Assembly (NCBI RefSeq): GCF_000384215.1
Contig: NZ_KB913032.1
Location: 6,158,588 to 6,222,587 of the forward strand
Length of the DNA stretch: 64,000 bases
Direction of reading: 5' to 3'
DNA from: Amycolatopsis alba DSM 44262
GTDB taxonomy: Bacteria; Actinomycetota; Actinomycetes; Mycobacteriales; Pseudonocardiaceae
The translations under genes and the position numbers were made by a program. Below the pieces are notes generated by a model. It was not told the origin of the DNA, did not search any database, and saw nothing but the letters and a program-made list of their open reading frames with translations. Shown piece by piece: positions 26,187 to 34,921 of this stretch; within the stretch, counting starts at the first letter, position 1; the number at the start of each line of letters is the position of its first letter.

Positions 26187-26199
26187 CTTACATTGTATG
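26187..26199. promoter_or_regulatory. TetR operator, copy 1
   Basis: CTTACATTGTATG, a 13-base imperfect palindrome (CTTAC-N3-GTATG) in the gap between the divergent TetR and DUF4386 genes. Same half-sites as copy 2, centred 26 bp away. Confidence 0.6.
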
Positions 26200-26212
26200 A
26201 TTTCCTGGTTAC

Positions 26213-26225
26213 CTTACGACGTAAG
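26213..26225. promoter_or_regulatory. TetR operator, copy 2
   Basis: CTTACGACGTAAG, a perfect palindrome (CTTAC-GAC-GTAAG). Together with copy 1 it would place two TetR dimers on one face of the DNA (26 bp, about two and a half turns) and so control both divergent genes. Confidence 0.65.
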
Positions 26226-26279
26226 AATTGATCGGCACGACCACCTTCATGCGCCCGTACGGCTGCCGAAGGAGCCACC

Positions 26280-26972
26280 ATGCGCACGCTGATCCGCACC
26301 GCCCGCATGACCGGACTGCTCTACCTCGGCCTCGCCGTCACCGGTGCACTCGGCTTCCTGGTCATCCGGCCGCGACTCTTTGCCGCCGACGACCCCGGCG
26401 CGACACTGGTCAACCTGGTCGAACACGAATCGCTCGCCCGTGCCGGCGTCGCCGTCGAACTGCTCATCGTCGTCACCAAAGCCCTTGTCGTGGTGTGGTT
26501 CTATCGCCTGTTCCGCACCGCGGACCCGCTCGCCGCCTCCGGCATCGTCGCTTTCGGCCTCGTCAACGCGGTGGCGATCCTCATCAGCGCGGCAACGCTG
26601 GCCACCGCGGTCCAGTTCGCGATCGACCCGATCGGGGACGCGGCAGCCACCGTCCAGCTCCTGTACCTGCTCAGCGGAAACCTCTGGAGCGTGGGAACGC
26701 TGTTCTTCGGCCTGTGGCTCATCCCCATGGGCCGGTGCGTGCTCCGCTCGGGCTGGATGCCCCGCACCCTCGGCCGGCTCCTCATCGGCGGCGGCGTCGC
26801 ATACCTGCTCAGCGCGTTCATCAAATACCTCATCCCCGACCTGCCGCTCGTCGCGGATGCTCTCGCTGTTCCCGCGACCGTGGGCGAGTTCTGGATGATC
26901 GGCTACCTGCTCGTCCGCGGCGTCCGCCGCCACGCAGCGCACGAAGCACCGCCAACCACGGCAGCGAGCTGA
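26280..26972 (+). CDS. DUF4386-type membrane protein
   Basis: 230 residues, ATG with GAAGGAG upstream. Six predicted transmembrane helices, beginning ARMTGLLYLGLAVTGALGFL, with the long helix LLYLLSGNLWSVGTLFFGLW and PRTLGRLLIGGGVAYLLS that mark the DUF4386 family. Function of the family is not established. Likely repressed by the divergent TetR regulator. Confidence 0.8.
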   Translation: MRTLIRTARMTGLLYLGLAVTGALGFLVIRPRLFAADDPGATLVNLVEHESLARAGVAVELLIVVTKALVVVWFYRLFRTADPLAASGIVAFGLVNAVAILISAATLATAVQFAIDPIGDAAATVQLLYLLSGNLWSVGTLFFGLWLIPMGRCVLRSGWMPRTLGRLLIGGGVAYLLSAFIKYLIPDLPLVADALAVPATVGEFWMIGYLLVRGVRRHAAHEAPPTTAAS

Positions 26973-26975
26973 CCT

Positions 26976-27160
26976 ATGGGCGATCTACTGAATGATTCGA
27001 TGAAACAGGCGGACGCCAACGCCTTGGCGGAGCTTGATGGCTACGAGCGTGTGTTTCCGGAACATCGGGCCCTGGCCGCGGATCGGCGTTCCCGTGCGGA
27101 GACACTGGATTACGCGGTGTGGTTCCGCCGCCGCACCGTCGAGCTGACCAGGCCCCCTCC
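26976..27160 (+). pseudogene. Possible gene fragment after the DUF4386 gene
   Basis: Directly after the membrane protein gene an open frame begins MGDLLNDSMKQADANALAEL and GYERVFPEHRALAADRR, which looks protein-like for about 55 residues (to VWFRRRTVELT). It then loses coding character without a clear stop. It could be the head of a truncated gene. Family unknown. The rest of the gap to 27304 shows nothing I can support. Confidence 0.2.
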
Positions 27161-27304
27161 GTTCGCTGTCTCATCGCGGAGAGGATGCGACACGGCGATG
27201 GGCAAACAATGGGCGGCGCAAGCAAACGCAGGTGGTCGCGCGGCCTGTCGGCAGAGCTGTGTTTTCCATGCCCGTGTGCCGTCCTGTGCGGATTGCTCCG
27301 GCGG

Positions 27305-27487
27305 TCAGGCCACGCTGGTGGGCGCGAGCAGCGCGTCGAGTTCGCGGTCGAGTTGTTCCTCCAGTTCCGTGATGCGCCGAAGGGCGGCGGGATCGCAGGT
27401 TTCTCCGTGGTGTTGCTTCGTCACGCCGCAGGCGCCGCAGACTTCCAGGTTGGTGTCGAACACAGCGGTCAGCCTAGAGAGGGGCAC
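27305..27487 (-). CDS. Small Cys/His protein, hypothetical
   Basis: 60 residues, GTG start, with strong third-position GC on the minus strand. A possible metal knuckle, VCGACGVTKQHHGETC, is followed by an acidic helix ITELEEQLDRELDALL. A second GTG eight codons in is an alternative start. No known family; a small zinc-binding protein is plausible. Confidence 0.45.
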   Translation of the reverse strand: MPLSRLTAVFDTNLEVCGACGVTKQHHGETCDPAALRRITELEEQLDRELDALLAPTSVA

Positions 27488-27668
27488 CGACAGAAAATCC
27501 GCCTTGGCACGGCGCTGCCCCGTCGTCTTCGAAGTCGTCGGATGAGGTGTACCGGTGGAGTACTTCCCGGTGGCGTGCTGGGTCCGGGCTGTCGAGGCAC
27601 CTCACATTCGGCCGGGCCGTGTCGTCGTAGTGGCGAGATTGAATTCTCCACCGGCTAGGAGCAGCAGC

Positions 27669-28193
27669 ATGACCACCTTCAGCGAATTGACCGGTGACTA
27701 CCGGCTCGACATCGCCCGGACGACGCTCGGCTTCGTCGCGCGGCACACCATGTCCAGCCGCGTGCCGGGTCACTTCGACGACTTCGAAGGCAGTGTTCAC
27801 CTCGACGGCGGCGAACCGTCGAGGTCCAGCCTCCGGTTCAGCGTGAAAGCCGCGAGCATCGACACCGGGAACTCGCGGCGCGACGACCAGTTGCGCGGGG
27901 CGTTCCTCGACGTGGAGAGCCACCCGGCGATCACTTTCGCCTCGACCGGGATCCGGCACCTCGGCGGCACCCGGTTCGAGGTCGCCGGGGACCTGACCAT
28001 CCGGGGTGTCACCAACCCCGTTCGCGGCATCGTCGTCGAAGTGGTCGACACCGCCACGTCACGGGTGGCTTTCGCGGGCAGCGTCACGATCGATCGCCAT
28101 CGGTGGGGAGTGAACCAGAACTTCGCGACCAGGCTCATGGTCGCCTCCAAGGTGACCCTGCGGTTCACCGTCGAGGTGACGACCGGCCGGTGA
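27669..28193 (+). CDS. YceI-family protein
   Basis: 174 residues from ATG 27669 with AGGAG upstream; the frame is open earlier but not coding-like. Lipocalin-like YceI fold: YRLDIARTTLGFVARHTM, DGGEPSRSSLRFSV, HPAITFASTGI, and the end MVASKVTLRFTVEV. Members bind isoprenoid-type lipids in a beta barrel. No signal peptide is visible, so this copy is probably cytoplasmic. Monocistronic. Confidence 0.9.
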   Translation: MTTFSELTGDYRLDIARTTLGFVARHTMSSRVPGHFDDFEGSVHLDGGEPSRSSLRFSVKAASIDTGNSRRDDQLRGAFLDVESHPAITFASTGIRHLGGTRFEVAGDLTIRGVTNPVRGIVVEVVDTATSRVAFAGSVTIDRHRWGVNQNFATRLMVASKVTLRFTVEVTTGR

Positions 28194-28484
28194 ACTCGAT
28201 GTCCTTGTCGAGGCTGGCGAAAACCGCAGCGTTCAACCTCGGGCCGGGTCGGCGATTTTGAACAGCGTGCGGATGGCGCGGGTTCTGAGGACGCCGCGGA
28301 GGGAGGCCGCGCGGCCGATCCGAGTGGGGGCACGGTTTCGCGGGCGAAGCGGGGGACAGTGTCGCGGCGTTGCCGTGGTCGATGGCGGCGGGCAGGGGTG
28401 CGTGAGCCCGGTCAGGACCGGGACATCAAACCCGCGGCTCCCAGGTGGCGTCGCCACACCAGAGAGCGTCTGTTGTGGCCGTTC

Positions 28485-28490
28485 TAGAGT
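28485..28490 (+). promoter_or_regulatory. Candidate -10 of a leaderless transcript
   Basis: TAGAGT ends six bases before the GTG start at 28497, a spacing that would begin the mRNA at or near the start codon. No clear -35 is visible. The 300-bp gap before it (28194-28484) shows no supportable gene. Confidence 0.35.
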
Positions 28491-28496
28491 GGTCTG

Positions 28497-28937
28497 GTGC
28501 GAACGAGGCTGCGGACGCTGCGCGTCGGGGAGCGGACCTACACCTGGCGGGCCACGATCGGTCAGGTTGCCGGTGACGGCGTCGACTGGCATCGCTGCGT
28601 CAGGGTGCGTGTCTGGGGTGGCGGCAAGAACGGCCGTGCGCTGGAGGCCGATCTGCTCTCGAAGGCCATGAGCGTGGGCTGGACCCCGGCCGCGACCGAT
28701 GGTTCGTACCCGGAGCCTGCCGACGTCCGGTTCCTGATCGAGCGCGCGCTCGCCCTCGGCTGGGATCCCGGCGTGCTCGGCGGCACTTTCCGGCTCACCG
28801 AAGAGTATGGGGTGGAGCTGCCGGGCTTCCTGCTCACTGACCGTGTCCGCGACCCGAGCGCACGGGACCCTTCCGCATGGGTGATCCAGGCGAACGACCG
28901 GCGAGAAGGAATGGATGCCGGTGGATCGGAGCTGTGA
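28497..28937 (+). CDS. Conserved hypothetical protein
   Basis: 146 residues, GTG start six bases after a -10-like TAGAGT, so probably leaderless. The pattern TLRVGERTYTWRATIG, RCVRVRVWGGGKNGRALEAD, DVRFLIERALALGWDP and LPGFLLTDRVRD is one I associate with an uncharacterised actinobacterial family. No catalytic motif is visible. The last 30 residues are charged and low-complexity. The 200 bp after it contain nothing I can support. Confidence 0.65.
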   Translation: MRTRLRTLRVGERTYTWRATIGQVAGDGVDWHRCVRVRVWGGGKNGRALEADLLSKAMSVGWTPAATDGSYPEPADVRFLIERALALGWDPGVLGGTFRLTEEYGVELPGFLLTDRVRDPSARDPSAWVIQANDRREGMDAGGSEL

Positions 28938-29150
28938 TGGGCCCGGCCGGTGACGAGTTCGAGTCGACCGGTCTGGCGTAGGACAGCCGGAATCCGCCCG
29001 CGGGCCCGTGCGGGCTCCGCACAGCGACTCCGAGCGCGGTGAGGCCTTCCCGGTGCGCTGATCGTTGATGGCGAAGCCTCTGGCGCGACTTCAGGTCGCG
29101 AGCACGCGGACCCCGTCGGGATGGTTCGCCGCCCTGTGGATTCGGTTCCT

Positions 29151-29537
29151 TTACGTGGCGTCCGGGTCGAAAGGTGCTCGTTCTCCGGTTGTCAGCGGAG
29201 CGCCGGTGTTACGGCGAGGGACTGCACTGGGGAACTCCGTGTCGCTGCTCACGAGCGGGTGCGTGCCGGTGCGCGGGTCATCGAGCAGGTGGCGGCTGAC
29301 CGCGGTTCTCGGATCGAGGTTCCGCAGGGCGCTGAGGTCTTGCAGTGGTTTGCGGAGTTGCTGGTACTCGGTGCCGAGTTCGGTCCGAAGCTGGTTCTGA
29401 GCGCCGGTGGCGAACTCCCGTGCCTTGGTGAGGGTCTTGGCCAGCCATCGGGCGGATTCCGGCAGCCGTTCGGGGCCGAGGACGAAAAGCCCGGCGACCA
29501 GCAGGATCAGCAGATGTTCGAGGCTGAGACCGAACAT
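29151..29537 (-). CDS. tatB: Twin-arginine translocase subunit TatB
   Basis: 128 residues from ATG 29537. One N-terminal membrane helix, FGLSLEHLLILLVAGLFVLG, then the TatB hallmark GPERLPESARWLAK and an amphipathic helix up to about residue 75, followed by a variable charged tail. TatB works with TatC as the receptor for folded Tat substrates at the membrane. tatA and tatC are not adjacent, which is normal for actinomycetes. Confidence 0.88.
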   Translation of the reverse strand: MFGLSLEHLLILLVAGLFVLGPERLPESARWLAKTLTKAREFATGAQNQLRTELGTEYQQLRKPLQDLSALRNLDPRTAVSRHLLDDPRTGTHPLVSSDTEFPSAVPRRNTGAPLTTGERAPFDPDAT

Positions 29538-29828
29538 GTCAGTTCTCCCTCGTCGCCACGTCGTTGCCGTCATGGTAGACCGTTGTCAGGCAGGCGTGGC
29601 GGAAGGTGGTGGGGAATATCGCCGCGTTCGTCGACATCGTCGCGGATGCGCTGGAGCCACTCGCTGCTCGTGCCTTGCCACGTCCCGAAACCCGGATCCT
29701 GCTCCGTCAAGTCTTCGAGGAGGGACAGGGCTTCCGGAGGCAGAGGACCTCTGATCGACCTGGACGGGTGAGGGCGGCCCGCCCCCGATAAGGGAACGAG
29801 CCGCCGTTCAGGCCACTGCTCAGCCGTC

Positions 29829-29942
29829 CTACCAGCCGAACTCGACGATGTTGCCGTGGTTGTAGCAATCGCCGCCCCACAGCCAGTTACCCGGTCCCGC
29901 CAGCGGTCCGTAGACCCGGTGGCCGTCCGAGCACTTGGTTGG
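29829..29942 (-). pseudogene. C-terminal fragment of a small secreted protein
   Basis: About 37 codons on the minus strand, PTKCSDGHRVYGPLAGPGNW and DCYNHGNIVEFGW, ending at a stop at 29829. The Cys pair and closing FGW look like the tail of a small disulfide-stabilised exported protein. The upstream part (signal peptide, N-terminal half) is absent: the DNA changes at about 29940 to a fragment of a different gene on the other strand. Confidence 0.45.
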
Positions 29943-30177
29943 CAGCCAGCTCGACGAAGCGATCACGTTGGCCGGATGGGCGAGATTGACCCTCCGGGAA
30001 CAGCAGTTCCTCGACGCGAGCATCCGGGCCCGCGAAGAAGAGAGGGCACGGGCGAACCGATCCGCGTGGCGGCTCCGACGGCTGGCGGCCGCGATGGTGG
30101 TCATGAGCGGGCTGGCCGCGGCCTCGGTCGCGCTGGCCGTCCGGGAACGGAGACAGGCTTTGGCCTTTTGCTGGTGA
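29935..30177 (+). pseudogene. Fragment of a STAND (nSTAND1-WD40-type) protein
   Basis: The plus frame reads ITLAGWARLTLREQQFLDAS, IRAREEERARANRSAWRLRR, then a membrane-like helix LAAAMVVMSGLAAASVALAV and a stop. This is the linker seen in actinobacterial nSTAND1 proteins between the NTPase region (LT--E--FL-AS) and a WD40 propeller. Both NTPase and propeller are missing, so it is a truncated relic joined to the secreted-protein fragment on its left. Confidence 0.5.
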
Positions 30178-30351
30178 CCGCGTGCCACGCGTGTTTCCGA
30201 GGCGTTCGGATCACCGCGTGACAGTCAGGCGCGCTCGACGAGGCTCGGCGGGTGATCTGTGGGCGGGTAAGCTCGCATCACCCGTTTGTGGCCCCGCCAT
30301 CCCGCTCTGCGCTATCGCTTTGGAGCATCCGCTTAAAACGACAGGAACAGC

Positions 30352-31206
30352 ATGACAAGCCACAACGACATCGGGGCGCTCACTGCGCAGGCGGCAGCGC
30401 TGCGGGACGAGGACTGCCACAAGGAAGCTGTTCCGATCCTTCGTGCGGCCATCGCGGCCCGCGAGCCGGACGCCGACCGGATCCTGGCCTTGACGCTCAA
30501 GGAGATCAATGACCTCGAGGGCGCTAAGCAGGTACTGATCGATGCTGTCGCCAAAGGGCAGGCGCACCTGGCAAGTCTGCTCGGCGACATCGCGGACGAC
30601 CTCGAAGACGACGAGCTTGCCGAGTCGTCGTACCGGCAGGCGATCGACGCAGGCGACACCGGCGCACTCAACGACTACGGCGTTTTTCTTCGATCTCGCG
30701 AACGATATGACGAGGCCATCGATGTTCTTCGGCGAGCGATCGCCGGAGGCGACAATTTGGCCGCGGCGAATTTGGTATCGCTGTATTTCGATGATCTGGA
30801 GGAGCTGGACAAGGCTGAGGAGTTGGCGCTCCGGTACCTGAGCAAGGATCATCCCAGTACCTATGTGGCTTTGGCCAACGTCTACGCCGAGCAGGATCGG
30901 CTCGATGAGGCGGAGGAAAAATTCCGCGAAGCCCTCGCGCTCGATGCGAACAAGGTGCACCAGAATTACGCATTGTTTCTTTGGGGCAAGCGGGAAGACC
31001 TGGCTGGAGCGGAGCAGGAATTTCGCCTTGCGCAAGACAACGACGAGCCTGGCTGGGGATTTGAGCTAGGGTCCTTCCTGATCGAGCAAGATCGAAACGA
31101 CGAAGCGCGGGATGTCCTGGCTTGGGCCGCGTCCTGGGGAGATGTCGTCGCCGCTGAACTCCTGGAAGAGATCGACCCGGACGGCGAGGTCGAGGTCGAT
31201 CGATAG
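30352..31206 (+). CDS. Tetratricopeptide-repeat protein
   Basis: 284 residues made almost only of TPR/Sel1-like helical hairpins, for example ERYDEAIDVLRRAIAGGDNL and DRLDEAEEKFREALALDANK. Very acidic, no signal peptide or catalytic domain. It has somewhat lower GC than neighbours and stands alone. A protein-interaction scaffold is the safest call; partners are unknown. Confidence 0.8.
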   Translation: MTSHNDIGALTAQAAALRDEDCHKEAVPILRAAIAAREPDADRILALTLKEINDLEGAKQVLIDAVAKGQAHLASLLGDIADDLEDDELAESSYRQAIDAGDTGALNDYGVFLRSRERYDEAIDVLRRAIAGGDNLAAANLVSLYFDDLEELDKAEELALRYLSKDHPSTYVALANVYAEQDRLDEAEEKFREALALDANKVHQNYALFLWGKREDLAGAEQEFRLAQDNDEPGWGFELGSFLIEQDRNDEARDVLAWAASWGDVVAAELLEEIDPDGEVEVDR

Positions 31207-31358
31207 ATCTTTGCCCTGCGACTTTCACGTCGTTCGGTATCGATTACGTGCGGCCTCCTCGGCGAGCGGCGCCGGTGACCAGGCTGGCTGATCTGCCCTG
31301 AACCGGGCGAGCGCGGCCGGGGTACGACCGCGCCCGGATCCTGGGCCTGCCTGGACGA

Positions 31359-32849
31359 TTACGAGAGATCGAAGGGGGCGGGGGAGTGGCCTTCCCAGAT
31401 CTGGCGGGATGCCTGTTCGGGGTAGGGCAGAGTCTTCGGCTCGGTGTCCAGGACGCGGGTGAGGTTCTCGCCGGGTCGGTGGGCGGGCCAGCCCGCGTCA
31501 CCGGTGGTGACGAAGCGGACCCATGCCTCCTGGAACTCGCGGGAGAGCGCGACGGCCTCGGGAGTGGGCTCCTCGCCGATGAGCTGGGTGCCGACAGGGC
31601 TGTCCAGCGTGCCGAACGCCAGGGGCACGTCGAGACTGTGGCAGGCGCCCAGGATGCCGCCGAGGGCCGGGGCGACCCAGCACAGTTCGAACAGGTACGA
31701 GGTGCCGCCCGCCGCGGCGTTCGCCTCGGCCAGTTTCTGTGACGGCATGCGGAAAAGAGCGTCGGAGTACACCGTCTCCACCAGTTCCTCCGGGCCTGCC
31801 TGCGGGAACGCGGCACGGTAGGCCCGCGCGCCGTCCGGCTGCGGGGCGTGCAGTTCCAAGGCCGCGTGGGCGTCCTCCTCGGTGAAGGTGCCGTGCCGTC
31901 CGCTCACGACACTGAAGTACCGGAATTCGTCACGGGTGTGACCGACGAGCAGTTCGGTCCCGCTCGCGCGCGCGCCGGTCAGCGCGGGCCAGGGCGCTTC
32001 CGGGAGGACCTCGCCGTCGACGACGGGGCACAGCGCGGTGCCGGTCTCCGTGAGGCGTCCCCAGCTCTCCCGGTGCGCGTGGAGGCCCGCGTTGAACGAG
32101 GTGAGCTCGGCGGCCAGGTGCCATGGGTCGATGTCGCGCAGGGCCTCGGCGGTCGGGGCCGTCGCGCCGAGCCGGTCCGCGAACGCGGCGGTGACCTGCC
32201 GTGCCAGCGCGGGGGTGCTGTGCAGCCCCGGCACCGAGTGGGCGATGGCCCGCCGGAACAGGCCGCGCGCGGACTTCATCGTCAGCAGGGCGGCGACCGA
32301 GCCCGCCCCGGCGGACACCCCGCCCACGGTGACCCGGCCGGGGTCGCCTCCGAAGGCGGCGATGTTGCGCTGCACCCACTCCAGCGCCGCGATCTGGTCG
32401 AGAAATCCGCGGTTGGGCGGCACGTCGTCGAGGAACGCGAATCCCTCCGCGCCCACGCGGCAGTTGATGGTCACCACGACGACTCCCGCCTCGGCCAGCG
32501 CTGCCGGGTCGTACATCGGGTCGCTCGACGCCGCCGAGAGGTAGCCGCCAACGGGGATCCACACCAGCACCGGCAGTCCCGCCGCGCCGGGATCCGGAGT
32601 GCCGACGTTGAGCGTCAGCCAGTCGGTGCCCTGCGGGGGCACGTCGATCGGCAGGGACAGCGGCACCACGGGGCCGAACTCGACCGCCTGCCTCGTCCCC
32701 TCCCAGCGGTGTGGCGGCGCGGGCGCGGCGAAGCGGAGTGCTCCGACCGGGGGCTGGGCGTAGGGGATGCCGCGGAACACCGCGTGCCCCTGCCGACGGA
32801 GCCCCTGCACCACGCCTTCCGTGGTCCGCACCTTTGGCTGTTCGGACAT
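31359..32849 (-). CDS. Type B carboxylesterase/lipase
   Basis: 496 residues from ATG 32849 with GAAGGAA upstream. Carboxylesterase family: RGIPYAQPPVGALRF near the N-terminus, nucleophile Ser in VGGVSAGAGSVAALL, and GACHSLDVPLAFGTLD holding the catalytic His. The usual HGGG oxyanion motif appears as VGGY. No signal peptide, so cytoplasmic. Divergent from a TetR regulator that probably controls it. Confidence 0.88.
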   Translation of the reverse strand: MSEQPKVRTTEGVVQGLRRQGHAVFRGIPYAQPPVGALRFAAPAPPHRWEGTRQAVEFGPVVPLSLPIDVPPQGTDWLTLNVGTPDPGAAGLPVLVWIPVGGYLSAASSDPMYDPAALAEAGVVVVTINCRVGAEGFAFLDDVPPNRGFLDQIAALEWVQRNIAAFGGDPGRVTVGGVSAGAGSVAALLTMKSARGLFRRAIAHSVPGLHSTPALARQVTAAFADRLGATAPTAEALRDIDPWHLAAELTSFNAGLHAHRESWGRLTETGTALCPVVDGEVLPEAPWPALTGARASGTELLVGHTRDEFRYFSVVSGRHGTFTEEDAHAALELHAPQPDGARAYRAAFPQAGPEELVETVYSDALFRMPSQKLAEANAAAGGTSYLFELCWVAPALGGILGACHSLDVPLAFGTLDSPVGTQLIGEEPTPEAVALSREFQEAWVRFVTTGDAGWPAHRPGENLTRVLDTEPKTLPYPEQASRQIWEGHSPAPFDLS

Positions 32850-32877
32850 GACGGTTCCTTCCCTCGAGTGGACCTCC

Positions 32878-32905
32878 ACGTTATGGGTCAGGTGTATTAT
32901 GTCAA
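32878..32905 (-). promoter_or_regulatory. Promoter of the esterase gene
   Basis: Minus-strand -35 TTGACA (32900-32905) and -10 TAACGT (32878-32883) with a 16-base spacer. Around the -35 lie repeated TGTATT elements (in GTGTATTATGTC and ACTGTATTGG) that may be the binding site for the divergent TetR repressor. Confidence 0.5.
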
Positions 32906-32946
32906 CTGTATTGGAAAAGTCTCAGGGGACGAGGGAGGGACCGAAG

Positions 32947-33546
32947 ATGCCGAAACAGGTGGATCACCGCGGACGCCGCGAAGCGATCGCCCGCGCACTG
33001 TGGCGGGTGGTGGAGCAGCGCGGCGTCACACAGCTGACGATGCGCGTGGTGGCGCAGGAGGCGGGCATGTCACTCGGGCAGCTGCAGCACTATTTCGCCT
33101 CCCGGACAGCCATGCTCTCCTTCGCCATGGATTTCGCGTCCGAGCAGACCTCGGTGCGCGTACACCAGGGGCTCGAAAAGCTCGGTGACCGTCCGCACCC
33201 CCGTGATGTGCTGCGACTGACGCTCACGGAAATGCTCCCCCTGCATGCCGACGCCCGCGCGACCAGCCGGATGAGCGCCGCCTACGTCCTGGAGGCGCTG
33301 CACGACGAGGCCGTGCACGAGCAGGCGCGCCGGGGACTCGTCCAAGGGCGGGCCCTCGTCGAGCAGTCGGTCCGCCAGGCGATCGCCGACGGGCACATCG
33401 ACTCCGGCCGCGACCCGGCGACCGAGACCAACCTGCTCCTCGCCCTCACCGGCTTCACCTCCCTGATCGAACTCGACGTGATCGAGCCCCAGGACGCGCT
33501 CGCCGCGATCGACGTGCAGCTGGACCGGCTGTTCAGGAGTACGTGA
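32947..33546 (+). CDS. TetR-family regulator
   Basis: 199 residues from ATG 32947. HTH: ARALWRVVEQRGVTQLTMRV followed by VAQEAGMSLGQLQHYFASRT, typical TetR/AcrR with the BetI-like QLQHYF recognition helix. The C-terminal domain is all-helical. Divergent from the esterase; a common repressor/target layout. Confidence 0.9.
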   Translation: MPKQVDHRGRREAIARALWRVVEQRGVTQLTMRVVAQEAGMSLGQLQHYFASRTAMLSFAMDFASEQTSVRVHQGLEKLGDRPHPRDVLRLTLTEMLPLHADARATSRMSAAYVLEALHDEAVHEQARRGLVQGRALVEQSVRQAIADGHIDSGRDPATETNLLLALTGFTSLIELDVIEPQDALAAIDVQLDRLFRST

Positions 33547-33762
33547 TCGGGACGGCGGGCAGAGCGAGACCGGTATCACCGGTCGACCCAGGGAACTGTG
33601 GTCTGTTCGACCGACAGTATGCGGACGCGCCGGCCAGTACCGTGTGTAGCCGACCCGCCCGGACATCGGAGATGCCACCATGACGACTGCCCAGCGCGGG
33701 AACGCGACCGGCGGTGGGAGGAACGAACTCCACACGCGGGCGACCACGCGATCGGGACTGTG

Positions 33763-34311
33763 ATGACACTCGAGCAGCATCCGTTGCCGGAAGTGACGTC
33801 GCAGCCGAAAGGCGCTACCGGGGTCGCTGCCGGGGTCCTGGCGATTCTTGGCGGTCTCGTTTTCCTGGTGGCTGCCGCGCTCTGCGTCATCGAGTGCGTC
33901 TTGTCCCTTTATGTGCTCGCCGTCGGAGCCATCGCTCCGAAAACCATCGCCCCCGGCGTCGAGCTCTCCGGTGTCGTTCCCGTGGTCCTGGCGATCGCCG
34001 CGGTGATCGATCTTGTCGCCATGGTGCTGCTCTCCAGCGGAGGGATCCTGCTGCTCCAGCGTAAAGGTCCTGGACGGGTGCTCACCGTGATCGGAGCGGG
34101 GATCGCTTTCGGATTCTCCGGGCTGGTCCTGCTCGTGCCGTGGATCAGCTCGCGTGTCGCCTTCTCGTACAGCGAATTGACTCCGATCACCAGCACTGTC
34201 TGGCCGTTCGCCGTGGTCCTGGTCGCCGCGGCCGCGACGCTCCTGCTGGCGCTGATCCCGCCGACGGCGCGCTGGCTCGCCGCCGGCACGCCTCGTCTTC
34301 CTCGACGTTGA
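33763..34311 (+). CDS. Four-helix membrane protein, hypothetical
   Basis: 182 residues from ATG 33763. About four transmembrane segments (VAAGVLAILGGLVFLVAAAL, VVPVVLAIAAVIDLVAMVLL, VLTVIGAGIAFGFSGLVLLV, VWPFAVVLVAAAATLLLAL). A Gly-rich cytoplasmic N-terminus precedes them. No family recognised. It precedes a lipoprotein gene on the same strand by about 100 bp. Confidence 0.7.
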   Translation: MTLEQHPLPEVTSQPKGATGVAAGVLAILGGLVFLVAAALCVIECVLSLYVLAVGAIAPKTIAPGVELSGVVPVVLAIAAVIDLVAMVLLSSGGILLLQRKGPGRVLTVIGAGIAFGFSGLVLLVPWISSRVAFSYSELTPITSTVWPFAVVLVAAAATLLLALIPPTARWLAAGTPRLPRR

Positions 34312-34414
34312 CTGCAGACGCTGATCCGGGCAATCCGGTGAGCCGAGCTGTTCGTCCGCGAGCCAAGGCCGGGGGAGATCTCTGGTGCTGCCGAAGACGA
34401 GGGGGCGGGTCGCG

Positions 34415-34870
34415 ATGAGGGTCGTCGTGTGCGTGTTGTGGGCGATCTTGGCGTTGGCGGGCTGCGCGTCACGGTCCGTCGATGTCGATACAGCGGGTTT
34501 CGAGACGCGTCTCTCCGCTGTACCGGGGGTCAATGGCGCGATGGTCGAGGTTCAGCATCCGGGGCTGCCGACGAACACGAACGTCGCGATCTGGCTGTTC
34601 CTCGAGTCGGCGGATGTCGAATCGGTGGCGACGACAGTCCGGAAGGTCGCAGGCACGGCACGAAGTGACGACGGGGTCCGCGGGCGGCAGATCACCATCT
34701 CCGTCGTGCAAGGCACGCGGGCGGAATTCCCGATCCGCCAGGACGTGGTGGCGAACTCGGTGCCGGTGATGCATCGAGTCGCGGAAGCCCTCGCACTGCC
34801 CGAGTCGGCCGGACTCATGCTTGTGCTGACACCAGAAGAAGTCGCGAGACTCGCGGATGTAGAAGACTGA
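34415..34870 (+). CDS. Lipoprotein, hypothetical
   Basis: 151 residues from ATG 34415. Signal VVVCVLWAILALAGC ends in a lipobox LAGC, so the mature protein is lipid-anchored outside the membrane. The rest is alpha/beta (LSAVPGVNGAMVEVQHPGLP; EEVARLADV). Very short intracellular start. Function unknown. May be co-transcribed with the membrane protein before it. Confidence 0.7.
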   Translation: MRVVVCVLWAILALAGCASRSVDVDTAGFETRLSAVPGVNGAMVEVQHPGLPTNTNVAIWLFLESADVESVATTVRKVAGTARSDDGVRGRQITISVVQGTRAEFPIRQDVVANSVPVMHRVAEALALPESAGLMLVLTPEEVARLADVED

Positions 34871-34921
34871 GCGGACGGCACCTGTTCGGGCACGCCCGGT
34901 GGCGCTGCAGCGTAGGCGTGC

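Noticed and set aside
33070..34533. 487-codon minus-strand open frame opposite TetR and the membrane protein genes
   Set aside because: Low-complexity Arg/Gly/Pro-rich translation without domains; plus-strand genes have membrane helices and an HTH.
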